The notes beneath the pieces were generated by a model, which worked only from the letters and a program-made list of their open reading frames with translations, had not been told where the DNA came from and made no database searches. Of a stretch of 64,000 nucleotides of DNA, positions 1 to 7,940 are shown piece by piece. The DNA is taken from the NCBI RefSeq assembly GCF_000720455.1, contig NZ_JOAK01000009.1, positions 220,156 through 284,155 on the forward strand, in the 5' to 3' direction. Positions within the stretch are counted from its first letter, which is position 1. Each line of letters starts with the position of its first letter. The translations under genes and the position numbers were made by a program. The DNA comes from Streptomyces virginiae (GTDB lineage Bacteria > Actinomycetota > Actinomycetes > Streptomycetales > Streptomycetaceae).

Positions 1-1
1 G

Positions 2-610
2 GGCTACACGTACGAGCAGCCCGTGCCGATCTCCCCTCCGGTCCCGCTCCCGCCGTCCGTGACGAGGTCCCCCGTGCCCGAGATGCCGAGCGGTCCCGGT
101 CCCTCGGGGCCGACCCCGCCCAAGCGGCGCGAGATGGCCGGCTCGTCGGAGCAGCCCCTGCTGCTCGTCGGCCGCGCCGCGAGCGTCGCCGTACCGATCG
201 ACCGGCGGACCACCGGACCGCTCGGCGCGGCACTCGGCGTCTCCGGCCCCGACAGCGACCGGCGCGTGTACCTCAACGTCGAGGACATCGAGGGCGAGAC
301 CAACCCCGACAAGGTCTACGGCATCTACGTCAACCTGCCCGAAGGCGCCTCCCGCGAACAGGCGGAGGGCCACCGGGTCGGCAACCTGTCGTTCTTCGGC
401 ATCGAGCGGGCCCAGGACCCCCGGGGCGACGAGCACCCGCACGGCCTGCGGGTGAGCGTCGAGATCACCCCGCTCGTGCGCAGGCTCCAGGCCGACGACG
501 CCTGGGACGAAGCCCGGCTGCAGGTGACGTTCCGTCCGCTCGGAGCGGCGCCGGAGGAGGGCGAGGACCCGCCGGTCGAGATCGGGCGCGTCAGTCTCAG
601 CTACACCTGA
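2..610 (+). CDS. Tyrosinase/polyphenol-oxidase family protein, C-terminal part (5' end outside window)
   Basis: The reading frame is open from the first bases and ends in TGA at 608-610, so only the C-terminal about 200 residues are seen. They consist of a proline-rich linker (residues about 7-40 of the visible part) and a beta-rich domain with segments such as RVYLNVEDIEG and YGIYVNLPEG. This resembles the C-terminal domain that follows the di-copper domain in tyrosinases/polyphenol oxidases. The catalytic histidines lie upstream and cannot be checked. The stop overlaps the ATG of the DUF2182 gene by one base, implying translational coupling. Naming rests on domain resemblance and on the neighbour, so the exact enzyme is uncertain. 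Confidence 0.55.
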   Translation, partial: GYTYEQPVPISPPVPLPPSVTRSPVPEMPSGPGPSGPTPPKRREMAGSSEQPLLLVGRAASVAVPIDRRTTGPLGAALGVSGPDSDRRVYLNVEDIEGETNPDKVYGIYVNLPEGASREQAEGHRVGNLSFFGIERAQDPRGDEHPHGLRVSVEITPLVRRLQADDAWDEARLQVTFRPLGAAPEEGEDPPVEIGRVSLSYT

Positions 611-1425
611 TGGTCCTGGAGGGCGGGGCGAGGGCGCGGTCCCCGCGGACCCCGCCCGTGCCGCGGTGGCCGCGGCCGCGCGTCACCCTGCTCCACGAGC
701 TGGCGGCCGTCGCCGCCTGGATCGCCGTGATCGCGCTGACCCTGACGGGTGCGGTGCACGGGGCCCGTACGGCGGCTCCGGCCCCGGTGGGCGAGGCACC
801 GCACCACCACATGACCCCGTCACACACGGCCCACGCCGTACCCGGCGCCGGGGTCTTCGGGGGCCTCACGACGTGGGCGCTGATGTGCGTCGCGATGATG
901 CTGCCGGCCGCGCTCCCGGCACTCGCCCACGTGGGCGCCAACAGCCTGCGGCGGCGTCGGCAGCGCGCGATGGCCGGCTTCGCCGCCGTCTACCTGCTGG
1001 TGTGGACGGGCTACGGAGCGCTGCTCCTCGCGCTCGCCCCGCTGTGGTCGCGGCTGCCCGGCGACGCCGTACTGGCCTGCGCGCTCGCGCTCGCGTCCGG
1101 CTGGCAGCTGACGGTCCACAAGCGGCGCGCCCTGCGCGACTGCCACCGCTCCTCCCCGCTGCCCCTCAGCGGCCTGCGCGCCCTGGCGGGCACCGGCCGC
1201 TTCGGGCTGCGCCACGGCGGGGCCTGTCTGCGGTCGTGCTGGGCGCTGATGCTGGTGATGGCCGTGGCCGGCGGCGGTCCGGGCATGCTCGGCTGGATGG
1301 CGGCGCTCACCGGGACCGTCACCGCGGAGCGGTTCGCCCGTACCCCTAGGCGCTCGGCGAACCTCGCCGCCGCGGCCCTCGCGGCGGCCGCACTGGCGGT
1401 CGTCCTCGCACGGGCCCTCACCTGA
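610..1425 (+). CDS. DUF2182 family predicted metal-binding integral membrane protein
   Basis: A 271-residue protein with about six hydrophobic segments (near residues 30-48, 84-108, 120-145, 151-168, 205-235 and 250-270). Family hallmarks are visible: WALMCVAMMLPAA near residue 90, a basic Cys-containing stretch KRRALRDC, and GGACLRSCW with C206, C210 and W211. A periplasmic-side loop carries HHH (about residues 65-67) followed by more histidines, which suggests metal binding. The start overlaps the stop of the tyrosinase-like gene (TGATG), so both are probably made together. My inference is that it helps deliver or insert copper for the upstream oxidase; DUF2182 function is not established. 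Confidence 0.8.
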   Translation: MVLEGGARARSPRTPPVPRWPRPRVTLLHELAAVAAWIAVIALTLTGAVHGARTAAPAPVGEAPHHHMTPSHTAHAVPGAGVFGGLTTWALMCVAMMLPAALPALAHVGANSLRRRRQRAMAGFAAVYLLVWTGYGALLLALAPLWSRLPGDAVLACALALASGWQLTVHKRRALRDCHRSSPLPLSGLRALAGTGRFGLRHGGACLRSCWALMLVMAVAGGGPGMLGWMAALTGTVTAERFARTPRRSANLAAAALAAAALAVVLARALT

Positions 1426-1431
1426 GGGGGC

Positions 1432-1848
1432 TCAGGCCGGCAGGTCCTGGAGGTTCAGCTGCCAGGACACGCCGAAGCGGTCGTTCACCCAGCCGAACCG
1501 GGCGCTGAAGCCGTACGAGCCCAGGGGCATCAGCTCCTTGCCGCCGTCGCCGAGGGCCGCGTAGAGGCGGTCGAGCTCGGCCGCGGACCCGCACTCCACG
1601 AAGAGCGAGACCGCCGGGGTGAAGCCGAACTCGTGCTTGACGTAACTGTCGATGCACATGAACCGCTGTCCGGCGAGCGAGAACGTGGCGCGCAGCACGG
1701 TGCCCTCCTCGCCGGGACCGTCGGCGCCGTAACGGGTGATGTCGATGACCTCGGAGTCGTCGAACAGGGAGGTGTAGAAGGTCAGCGCCTCCTCCGCCCT
1801 GCCCTCGAACATCAGGAACGTGGTGATCTTCTGGGGTGCCGAGGCCAT
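1432..1848 (-). CDS. VOC family protein, PhnB/3-demethylubiquinone methyltransferase-like
   Basis: A 138-residue single-domain glyoxalase-fold protein of the PhnB-like type. It begins KITTFLMFEGRAEEALTFY, and carries FGWVNDRFGVSWQLN near the C-terminus, both typical of this subgroup. The open frame extends upstream, but the ATG at 1848 gives the expected N-terminus. Such proteins are usually stand-alone with unknown substrate; the ubiquinone methyltransferase name in databases is not evidence of that reaction. It is convergent with the DUF2182 gene, with only six bases between the stop codons. Confidence 0.85.
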   Translation of the reverse strand: MASAPQKITTFLMFEGRAEEALTFYTSLFDDSEVIDITRYGADGPGEEGTVLRATFSLAGQRFMCIDSYVKHEFGFTPAVSLFVECGSAAELDRLYAALGDGGKELMPLGSYGFSARFGWVNDRFGVSWQLNLQDLPA

Positions 1849-1932
1849 CGAGCCTGTCCTCCGGGTGACGGGGTGGGAGCTTCGGGGCCGAGGCTGGAAC
1901 ACGCCACCGACCATGCCGCTAAGGGCAGCGGC

Positions 1933-2589
1933 CTACACCGGGTGTCCGTCGGCGTCCGTGTGGTCCTTCTGGGTGGAGAACTTGTTCAGGAACACGTCGT
2001 ACCGGCCGTCGGGGCGGCGGGTCAGGGTCGCCCCGTCCTGCCAGACGCCGTTCTCCGGCCACCACGGGCTGCCGAGCGGGTCGCCCTGGTTCTGGTGGAT
2101 GTTGTGCACGCCCAGGCCGGTGTCGAAGGGTTCCCCGAAGACCAGCACCGGACGGCCGACGACGAGCATCGGCTCGAAGGCGAGCGCGGCGTCGAGATTG
2201 GTCCCCGAGGTCCAGGGCCGGGAGGTCTTCACCAGCCGATCGAGCAGCTCCCGCAACCGCTCGGGCAGCCACGAGGGCCAGGTGGGTCCGCCCCGCAACC
2301 CCGGATGGCGGATGTAGTCGAGGGCGCCGGACCCGGCCGTACGGGCCAGCTCGTGGTACCCGGGCGCCAGTGCGGCCACCGGGCCGAGCGCGGCGGCGTC
2401 CACCGTGAACACCTTCCACTGCACCCCGGTCGCCGAGTCGTGACTGTCCACGTCGACGGCGCACTTGTAGCGGCCGCCCGGCGCGTCGACCCGGAGATTG
2501 ACGTGGAACCACGCCCCCTCCGTGTCGGGGGTGTCCCGGAAGTGCTGGTGCAGGGTCCCGGAGAGGACTCCGTAGTGCGCGAAGGGCAT
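1933..2589 (-). CDS. DUF2278 (YukJ-like) family protein
   Basis: A 218-residue protein that starts MPFAHYGVLSGTL and contains WFHVNLRVDAPGGRYKCAVDVDS, LDYIRHPG and GVHNIHQNQGDP, a pattern matching the DUF2278 family (Bacillus YukJ relatives). The first half looks beta-rich. The ATG at 2589 was chosen because homology begins there, although the frame is open for another 57 codons. Function is unknown. It lies alone, 84 bp upstream of the VOC gene on the same strand. Confidence 0.8.
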   Translation of the reverse strand: MPFAHYGVLSGTLHQHFRDTPDTEGAWFHVNLRVDAPGGRYKCAVDVDSHDSATGVQWKVFTVDAAALGPVAALAPGYHELARTAGSGALDYIRHPGLRGGPTWPSWLPERLRELLDRLVKTSRPWTSGTNLDAALAFEPMLVVGRPVLVFGEPFDTGLGVHNIHQNQGDPLGSPWWPENGVWQDGATLTRRPDGRYDVFLNKFSTQKDHTDADGHPV

Positions 2590-2778
2590 GGACCCCAGTG
2601 AAGCACCGGGCCGCACGACGGGCACCGCGACGCGCGACGAGGCAGGTGCGAGCCAGGAGGGTGGTTGTGGTCGGCGGACGAGAGGGGACCGGAGCGGGGC
2701 CCGGCCGGTCCGCCTACCGTCGATCACGCGCGGTCCGTTCGGCCCGTGCACCGTGTTCACACAAGAGGTCGAACCTTC

Positions 2779-3198
2779 ATGAGTCTCAGCATCCGCAACC
2801 AGATCGCAGGCACCGTCACCGCCGTCACCGTCGGCGAGGCCATGGCGGCGGTCAAGGTCCGGCTGGAAGGGGGCCAGGACATCACCGCGGCCATCACCGC
2901 CGACGCCGTCAAGGACCTCGGTCTCACCACGGGCTCCGCGGTCACGGCCCTGGTCAAGGCCACCGAGGTGGCCCTGGCCACCGGCGCGGTGGAGAACATC
3001 TCCATCCGCAACCAGCTCACCGGCACGGTCGTCGACGTGGCCACCGGCCCGGCCATGGCCGCGGTACGCGTCGACGTGAACGGCGGCGGCCTGACCGCGG
3101 CCGTCACCGCCGACGCCGTCGAGGCACTGGGCCTGGCCGCCGGCTCACCCGTCGTGGCGCTGATCAAGTCGACCGAGATCTCCCTCGCCACCGCCTGA
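2779..3198 (+). CDS. Tandem Mop-domain molybdate-binding protein (di-molbindin)
   Basis: A 139-residue protein made of two Mop/TOBE repeats (residues about 3-67 and 74-138), each beginning SIRNQ(I/L)xGTV and ending S/A-T-E-(V/I)-(A/S)-L-A-T. Family knowledge: Mop domains bind molybdate or tungstate oxyanions at subunit interfaces, and stand-alone molbindins buffer intracellular molybdate. No modABC transporter or molybdopterin gene is adjacent, so a storage or homeostasis role is inferred. The start ATG follows a weak purine tract, and no signal peptide is present, so it should be cytosolic. Confidence 0.85.
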   Translation: MSLSIRNQIAGTVTAVTVGEAMAAVKVRLEGGQDITAAITADAVKDLGLTTGSAVTALVKATEVALATGAVENISIRNQLTGTVVDVATGPAMAAVRVDVNGGGLTAAVTADAVEALGLAAGSPVVALIKSTEISLATA

Positions 3199-3547
3199 CC
3201 CGTCCTCAGACGTCCGGCGCCCGGGGGGCTTACCGATCAGGCCGGGCTCGCCAGCGCGCCGAACGACACGTGGGTGACGGCGCTGACGTAGCGCGCCCCG
3301 CACCGGTCCGACGGGACGACCAGCGCCGAACCAGGTCGTGGACCGCCGTGTCGTGATGGGTGTGCGGATTGCGCTTGCGGAATGTATCAGTCGGATAAGG
3401 CCGCAAGTGAGCCGTATTCCAGGAATTAACCTGGCAACTGCGGTACTTGTCGGTAGCTTCGTACGTTTGCCCGGGCCGATGCCGGTGCGCCGGGATAGGG
3501 TCCCCTCAAGTCCCGCACATGCGAGGTCCTCAAGGGGGAGATCAGCC
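3199..3547. other. Intergenic region, 349 bp, with hairpins and a dispersed repeat copy
   Basis: No intact gene is seen. The left part holds a copy of a dispersed GATCA-GCCGGGC repeat (3226-3251) and, on the minus strand, about 35 codons of coding-like sequence ending at 3236. The right part is less GC-rich and contains two small inverted repeats: CTTGCGG/CCGCAAG (3374-3380 with 3401-3407) and CCAGG/CCTGG (3419-3423 with 3430-3434). These probably belong to the promoter region of the DUF1801 gene, but no convincing -35/-10 pair is claimed. Confidence 0.4.
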
Positions 3548-4000
3548 ATGAGCAGCACCGAAAGCGCCAAGCACGAGGGATTCACGGCCGAGGAGCGGGC
3601 CGCGATGAAGGACCACGCCCAGGAGCTGAAGACGGCGGCGCGCCGCAGCTCGCGCGCCGACAAGGCGGCGGCCGCCGAGCAGGACGTGCTCGCGAAGATC
3701 GCCGAGATGCAGGACTCCGACCGGGTCATGGCCGAGCGCGTCCACGCCGTCATCACGGCCTGCGCCCCGTCGCTCGCGCCGAAGCTCTGGTACGGGATGC
3801 CGTCCTACGCCCTGGACGGGAAGGTCGTGGTCTTCTTCCAGAGCGCGGAGAAGTTCAAGGCCCGTTACGCGACCCTCGGGTTCAGCGACCTGGCGAAGCT
3901 CGACGAGGACACGATGTGGGCGGCCGGCTTCGCCCTGACCGAGGTGACGCCCGAGGTGGAGGAGCGGATCGCCGCGCTCGTGAAGCGGGCGGTGGGCTGA
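3548..4000 (+). CDS. DUF1801 / iron-chaperone-like (YdhG) family protein
   Basis: A 150-residue protein. The N-terminal third is highly charged and helical (EERAAMKDHAQELKTAARR). The C-terminal part holds the DUF1801-like core with PKLWYGMPSYALDGKVVVFFQSAEKFKARYATLGF. A clear purine ribosome-binding site (AAGGGGGAG) ends seven bases before the ATG at 3548, which is why this start is preferred over earlier in-frame ones. Structures of this family resemble frataxin-like folds, but molecular function is unsettled. It is followed by a strong terminator hairpin. Confidence 0.8.
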   Translation: MSSTESAKHEGFTAEERAAMKDHAQELKTAARRSSRADKAAAAEQDVLAKIAEMQDSDRVMAERVHAVITACAPSLAPKLWYGMPSYALDGKVVVFFQSAEKFKARYATLGFSDLAKLDEDTMWAAGFALTEVTPEVEERIAALVKRAVG

Positions 4001-4020
4001 GCCGGGGCCGCGGCGGCCGA

Positions 4021-4054
4021 CCCGGTCCGCCGTCGTGAACGACGGCGGACCGGG
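4021..4054. terminator. Bidirectional terminator hairpin
   Basis: A perfect 14-bp stem, CCCGGTCCGCCGTC paired with GACGGCGGACCGGG, with loop GTGAAC. It lies exactly between the convergent stops of the DUF1801 gene (4000) and the lipoprotein gene (4078). There is no T-tract, as is usual for high-GC actinobacterial terminators. Confidence 0.8.
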
Positions 4055-4077
4055 CCGGGAACCGCGGTCGCGTCCCG

Positions 4078-4503
4078 TCAGTAGGTGGGGCAGATGTTGG
4101 CCTGGACGGTGGCGAGGATGAGCGCGCTCTTGGTCGGGCCGAAGCCGTTGGGGTGGTCGGGACCGAGGAAACGCCGCTCGACCTGGGCGACGCGCTCGCT
4201 GGGGTCCTTCTCGTCCTTCATGGCGGTGCACTGGTCGCGTCCGCGGCTGATGGCCTTGTCGTCATCGCCGTTCACGATCTCGGGGTCTATGCCGCCCAGG
4301 GTGGCGAGGTAGATGACGCGCTTGTCGCCGGTGGGCGCGGGCGGTACGCCGGCGGCGTCCGCGGGGCCGGTGGCGCCGGGCGGGGCCGAAGGCGTGCTGG
4401 CGACCGGCGCGGGTCGGGCGTCGGCCTCGGGCTCGCCGGCGCAGCCGGTGAGGGCGAACAGTGTGACGGTGGCCAGCAGCGTGGCGATCTGGGGTGTGCG
4501 CAT
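4078..4503 (-). CDS. Small secreted lipoprotein, DUF732-like
   Basis: A 141-residue predicted lipoprotein. The signal peptide ends in the lipobox LTGC (Cys about residue 20), followed by a Pro/Ala-rich linker and then a compact domain (about 60-141). That domain contains two cysteines (QCTAM and NICPTY), likely disulfide-bonded outside the cell. The C-terminal ALILATVQANICPTY resembles DUF732 proteins of actinobacteria, but the match is partial. The ATG at 4503 gives the signal peptide. Function unknown. Confidence 0.65.
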   Translation of the reverse strand: MRTPQIATLLATVTLFALTGCAGEPEADARPAPVASTPSAPPGATGPADAAGVPPAPTGDKRVIYLATLGGIDPEIVNGDDDKAISRGRDQCTAMKDEKDPSERVAQVERRFLGPDHPNGFGPTKSALILATVQANICPTY

Positions 4504-4642
4504 CAGGACATGGTGAGCGCCCGCCGCCACGGAGGGCATGCCCGTGACGCAGCTGTGACGCACAGAGCGCCGAAGGCGGCCCGCGCGTGGAGCAGTCGGG
4601 GCCGCCGGGCGGGTGGCGGTTCCGGGGTGGGGGCGCGAACGG

Positions 4643-4948
4643 CTATCGGATCGGCTCGGGGACGGTCAGGACCACCGTGCGGCCGTCCGGGTCGGTCAGG
4701 GTGTGCCGGCCGGGCGTCCGGCCCTCTGCGTCGCGCGTCGGCGCCGTCAGGCCGAGGCGCAGGTAGCCGGTCTCCGGGCGGCGCGTGGCCGGATAGAGCT
4801 CCAGCACGCCTCCGTCGGCGAAGGTCGCCGCGTAGTGGTCCGGCCCGGTGCCGTGCTTCTCCGGTACGAGGTCGAGGCCGAGGCCCGCGTAGAACGCGCG
4901 GCACTCCTCCAGCCGGGTCGTGTGGATCACGAGCAGGTCGATGGTCAT
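4643..4948 (-). CDS. VOC family (glyoxalase/bleomycin resistance-like) protein
   Basis: A 101-residue single-domain VOC protein: an N-terminal strand MTIDLLVIHTTRLEECRAFY, then HYAATFADGGVLELYP and a C-terminal LTDPDGRTVVLTVP. This is one half of the usual paired beta-alpha-beta-beta-beta arrangement and probably dimerises. It is the second of five VOC-fold genes within about 11 kb. Substrate unknown; metal-binding ligands are not certain. Confidence 0.8.
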   Translation of the reverse strand: MTIDLLVIHTTRLEECRAFYAGLGLDLVPEKHGTGPDHYAATFADGGVLELYPATRRPETGYLRLGLTAPTRDAEGRTPGRHTLTDPDGRTVVLTVPEPIR

Positions 4949-5104
4949 GAGGCACCGCCCGCGGGGTCGGCGGGCCTGTGGTGTCGGACGATGAAGCCGG
5001 GCATCCGTTCCCTTCCGTCGCGTGTGACCTCCCGTCAACTTAAGCTGCCCGGTGTGCCGTCCGGTGGCCGGGGCCGGCCGCCGACGGCGTGAGGGGGAGG
5101 GGCG

Positions 5105-5518
5105 ATGGGACGGATGCTGTTCGTGCTCCGGTACCGGAACGGGGAGCCGGAGCCCTTGGGCACCCCTGTGCTGCGGGAGGTCCTGGGGCCGTACGCGGTC
5201 GCCGCGGACGCCGACTTCCGTGACGGCGTGCTGATCCGGACCACCGACGGCCATGACGTGGAGATCGACGTCAACGAGGTCTGCCTCGCCGTCAGCCGCT
5301 TCCCGCCGGGGCAGTTCTTCGACGTCCTGGCCCGCCTCGTGGACCGGCTCGGGGCGAGCGTGGTCCCGATGGACCGGCCGGCGGTCCTGCGGCGCGAAGA
5401 GGACCGCGCGCACCTCCCCCCGGCCGGACGGCGGGAGGCCGTCGTCGTCGCCATGACCGGCCGCGCCCTCGAAGCCGCCCTCACGGACGGGGGCGGGCCG
5501 GGGGCATGTCGTAGGTGA
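5105..5518 (+). CDS. Hypothetical protein
   Basis: A 137-residue predicted cytosolic protein that I do not recognise. It starts MGRMLFVLRYRNGEPEPLG, contains an acidic mid-section (DGHDVEIDVNEVCLAV) and an amphipathic helical part (GQFFDVLARLVDRLGA), and lacks a signal peptide or membrane segment. The sequence GGGGAGGGGCG just before the ATG gives a plausible ribosome-binding site. Its 3' end overlaps the convergent GNAT gene by 38 bp, so the last dozen residues may be poorly conserved. Confidence 0.55.
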   Translation: MGRMLFVLRYRNGEPEPLGTPVLREVLGPYAVAADADFRDGVLIRTTDGHDVEIDVNEVCLAVSRFPPGQFFDVLARLVDRLGASVVPMDRPAVLRREEDRAHLPPAGRREAVVVAMTGRALEAALTDGGGPGACRR

Positions 5519-5945
5519 CCCACATGGTGCGCGTGGCCACCTGGTCGTACTTGGCCCTCGCCCGGTGGTTGTCGTCCGCGGTGATCCAGCGCACCACGCT
5601 CCAGCCCCGTTCGGCCGCGAGCTCCCGCAGCGCGCCCAGCAGCAGGTCGGCGGCGCCCGAACCGCGGTGCTGCGGCGCCACGAACAGGTCGTCGAGGAAG
5701 CAGCCGACCGTCGCCGAGAGGGGTCGGGCGAAGGGGCGGTAGTGGGCCAGGCCCAGGAGCCGGCCCGCGGTGTCCTCGGCCACCAGGGCGCTCACCTCGT
5801 GGGCCGGATCGGTCACCCACGACCACACCGTGGCGGCCGCCTCCTCGGTCTGCTCCACCTCGTAGAAGTCGGCGTAGCCGCGGTACAGGACGCGCCACTG
5901 CGCGAAGTCCCCGGGCCGTAGGGCGCGCACGGTGATGTCGGACAT
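5481..5945 (-). CDS. GNAT family N-acetyltransferase
   Basis: A 154-residue GCN5-related acetyltransferase that transfers acetyl from acetyl-CoA to an unknown amine. Motif A is visible as LDDLFVAPQHRGSGAADLLLGAL (residues about 84-106), including the pyrophosphate-binding QHRGSGA. The N-terminus MSDITVRALRPGDFAQW is typical. The following strand VVRWITADDNHRARAKYDQVA matches motif B of GNATs acting on small molecules. It overlaps the convergent hypothetical gene. Confidence 0.88.
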   Translation of the reverse strand: MSDITVRALRPGDFAQWRVLYRGYADFYEVEQTEEAAATVWSWVTDPAHEVSALVAEDTAGRLLGLAHYRPFARPLSATVGCFLDDLFVAPQHRGSGAADLLLGALRELAAERGWSVVRWITADDNHRARAKYDQVATRTMWVTYDMPPARPRP

Positions 5946-6076
5946 GGGGCTGGACTCCTGTGGTCGAGGGATACGGAGAATCGATCATCGTGGAGTCCGG
6001 CCGAGGAGGCAGCTGCCGCGGTGTCGAAACCGGGACGGCCGACATCGCCGCCGTGGACGATGGCGCGGCGGCCCGG

Positions 6077-6493
6077 TCAGCCCTCGGGCGTGCTGATGTT
6101 GACGAGCCAGGTGATGCCGAAGCGGTCCGTGCACATGCCGAAGACGTCGCCCCACATCTGCTTCTCCAGCGGCACCGAGACCGTGCCGCCGCCGCTGAGC
6201 GCGTCCCAGTAGCCGCGCAGTTCGGCGGCGTCATCCCCGCTGAGGCTCACCGAGATGTTGTTGCCGGGACTGTGCTGCGTCCCCGGAGGGTTGTCGGCTC
6301 CCATGAGCGTGAAGCCGCCGGTGGTCTCCAGCATGCCGTGCATGATCCTGTCGGCGGCGTCGCCGGCGTCCGCGCCGCCGATGTCGCCGTAGGTGTTCAG
6401 CGACAGCGTGCCGCCGAAGACCTCCTCGTAGAACTCCATGGCCTGCCGGGCGTCGCCGTCGAAGCTGATGTACGGGTTGAGTCGCGAGGGCAT
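6077..6493 (-). CDS. VOC family protein, PhnB-like
   Basis: A 138-residue PhnB-type glyoxalase-fold protein: LNPYISFDGDARQAMEFYEEVFGG at the start, HGMLETTGGFTLMGAD in the middle, MWGDVFGMCTDRFGITWLVN at the end. The last motif is the subfamily signature. It is a distant paralogue of the protein at 1432-1848, with the same length and motif order. Substrate unknown. It lies downstream of nothing on its strand, and the divergent region to the DUF4232 gene is about 190 bp. Confidence 0.87.
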   Translation of the reverse strand: MPSRLNPYISFDGDARQAMEFYEEVFGGTLSLNTYGDIGGADAGDAADRIMHGMLETTGGFTLMGADNPPGTQHSPGNNISVSLSGDDAAELRGYWDALSGGGTVSVPLEKQMWGDVFGMCTDRFGITWLVNISTPEG

Positions 6494-6685
6494 GGCATGT
6501 TCCCTTCGTGCTGATCTGCGGTGATTTTCAGGTTAGGTGAGGCGGGAGCGGCGCGCCGGTCATCGTGGTGGACTCGGCAACGCCCCGTCACCAAGCTGTG
6601 AAGCTTCGGCGGGATGCTGGTGCCAGGCCCGCCGGTACCGGCCCGGCCCAGCCCGCGCTCGCCGCGCCTCATCTGGGGGAACACC

Positions 6686-7345
6686 ATGAGCACCGTTCGC
6701 AGAACCGCCGTCGCCCTCGCCGCCCTGTCCGCCCTGGCCCTGACCGCCTGCGGGCCCACCGGGGACGACGCGGCGGGCGGTACCGGCACGCCGTCCGCCG
6801 GCGCGACCCCGAGCGCGTCGGCGTCCGCTTCCGCCGCGCCGTCGAAGTCCGCGACGCCGGCGGCGAAGCCGGCCAAGCCGACGAAGTCCGCCGGGTCCCC
6901 CGGCGCGAGCGCGCCGGCAGACCCGGACTTCGACGTCTTCCCGTGCAGCACCTACGACGTGACGTTCACCGCGAGCCTGGCGGAGCCCACGACCAGCAGC
7001 TACCTGCTGAAGATCACCAACAAGGGGACGAAGGCGTGCAGGGCGCTCGGGCACCCGGTCGTGACCTTCGGCGGTCTGGACGGGCAGGCCACGGAGCGCG
7101 GCAAGGCCCCCGGCATCGAGGACGCGATCCGGCTCGACCCGGGCGAGTCGGCCTACGCCGGGCTCATGGGCGGCGCCGCCGACGGCACCGGCAAGACCGT
7201 CGACTCGATCGCCATGACCATGAACACCGAGTCCGACCTGGCGCAGACCCCGCTCAAGGCGGCCACTCCGGGCCTGTACGTCTCCTCCACCAAGAACTCC
7301 GTGACCCCCTGGGTGGACAACGCCGAGGACGCCCTGAGCCTGTAA
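6686..7345 (+). CDS. DUF4232 domain lipoprotein
   Basis: A 219-residue secreted lipoprotein. The signal peptide ends at LTAC (Cys22); a long Ala/Ser/Pro/Lys linker (about 23-85) leads to a DUF4232 domain (about 90-219). In that domain CSTYDVTFTASL and YLLKITNKGTKACRALGHPVVTF are characteristic, with two conserved cysteines likely bridging. The C-terminal TPWVDNAEDALSL is also typical. Such proteins are abundant on Streptomyces surfaces, role unknown. ATG 6686 follows CTGGGGGAACACC, giving an acceptable ribosome-binding site. Confidence 0.85.
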   Translation: MSTVRRTAVALAALSALALTACGPTGDDAAGGTGTPSAGATPSASASASAAPSKSATPAAKPAKPTKSAGSPGASAPADPDFDVFPCSTYDVTFTASLAEPTTSSYLLKITNKGTKACRALGHPVVTFGGLDGQATERGKAPGIEDAIRLDPGESAYAGLMGGAADGTGKTVDSIAMTMNTESDLAQTPLKAATPGLYVSSTKNSVTPWVDNAEDALSL

Positions 7346-7456
7346 CCCTGACGGGTGACACTGACCGTGCTGCGGCGGGTCGCGGGCGGGGGTGGCGGGG
7401 AGCCGTCAGGAGACTGCCGGGAAGTGGGGCCGTCCAGGACGCAGAAGGAGCACTTC

Positions 7457-7732
7457 ATGCTGGAAAGACAGCGTCGCAAGAACACCACCGACGTCACCTT
7501 CGTGCTGCCCGGGGGCGACCCGCCCGGCCCCGTCAGCGTCGTGGGAACCTTCAACGACTGGCAGCCCGGCGCCCACGTACTCCAACCCCGGCCCGACGGC
7601 ATGCGGGCGGTGACGGTCGCGCTGCCCGCCAAGGCCACGCACTCCTTCCGCTACCTCGCCGCCGGCGACTACTGGTTCGACGACGCGGCCGCCGACGGGC
7701 ACGACGGCGCCAACAGCCGCCTGAACACCTGA
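7457..7732 (+). CDS. Small isoamylase-type early-set (CBM48-like) glycogen-binding protein
   Basis: A 91-residue protein consisting almost only of a CBM48/AMPK-beta-like domain: VTFVLPGGDPPGPVSVVGTFNDWQPG, then THSFRYLAAGDYWFDDAAADGHDGANS. The VGTFNDW and F-R-Y-x(6,7)-W patterns are typical of glycogen-binding early-set domains. No catalytic domain is attached. AAGGAG lies six bases before the ATG. Likely binds alpha-glucan or regulates a partner; this is inference. A 10-bp stem hairpin follows 24 bp after the stop. Confidence 0.8.
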   Translation: MLERQRRKNTTDVTFVLPGGDPPGPVSVVGTFNDWQPGAHVLQPRPDGMRAVTVALPAKATHSFRYLAAGDYWFDDAAADGHDGANSRLNT

Positions 7733-7756
7733 CGTCCGCCCGCTGAGCTGAGCGGC

Positions 7757-7792
7757 ACGCTCCGCACCGGCACGCCCGCCGCTGCGGAGCGT
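7757..7792. terminator. Terminator hairpin after the CBM48-like gene
   Basis: Perfect 10-bp inverted repeat ACGCTCCGCA/TGCGGAGCGT with a 16-base loop that is itself GC-rich, 24 bp past the stop at 7732. No T-tract. Confidence 0.6.
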
Positions 7793-7940
7793 TCGCACGA
7801 CTCGGTCGAGGTCAACGCGCGACTCCGGGAATCCCCACATCGGGGGATCCGCTCCCCGCCGCCCGCGTGTGCGCGCCGGCCGCTCCCGCGGAGGTGCTAC
7901 ACAGCGGCATCCACCCGGAGCAGACCCGAGGAGCGGACGG

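Noticed and set aside
3338..3547. N-terminal extension of the DUF1801 protein
   Set aside because: The extra 70 residues have no family match and a strong ribosome-binding site sits just before ATG 3548.
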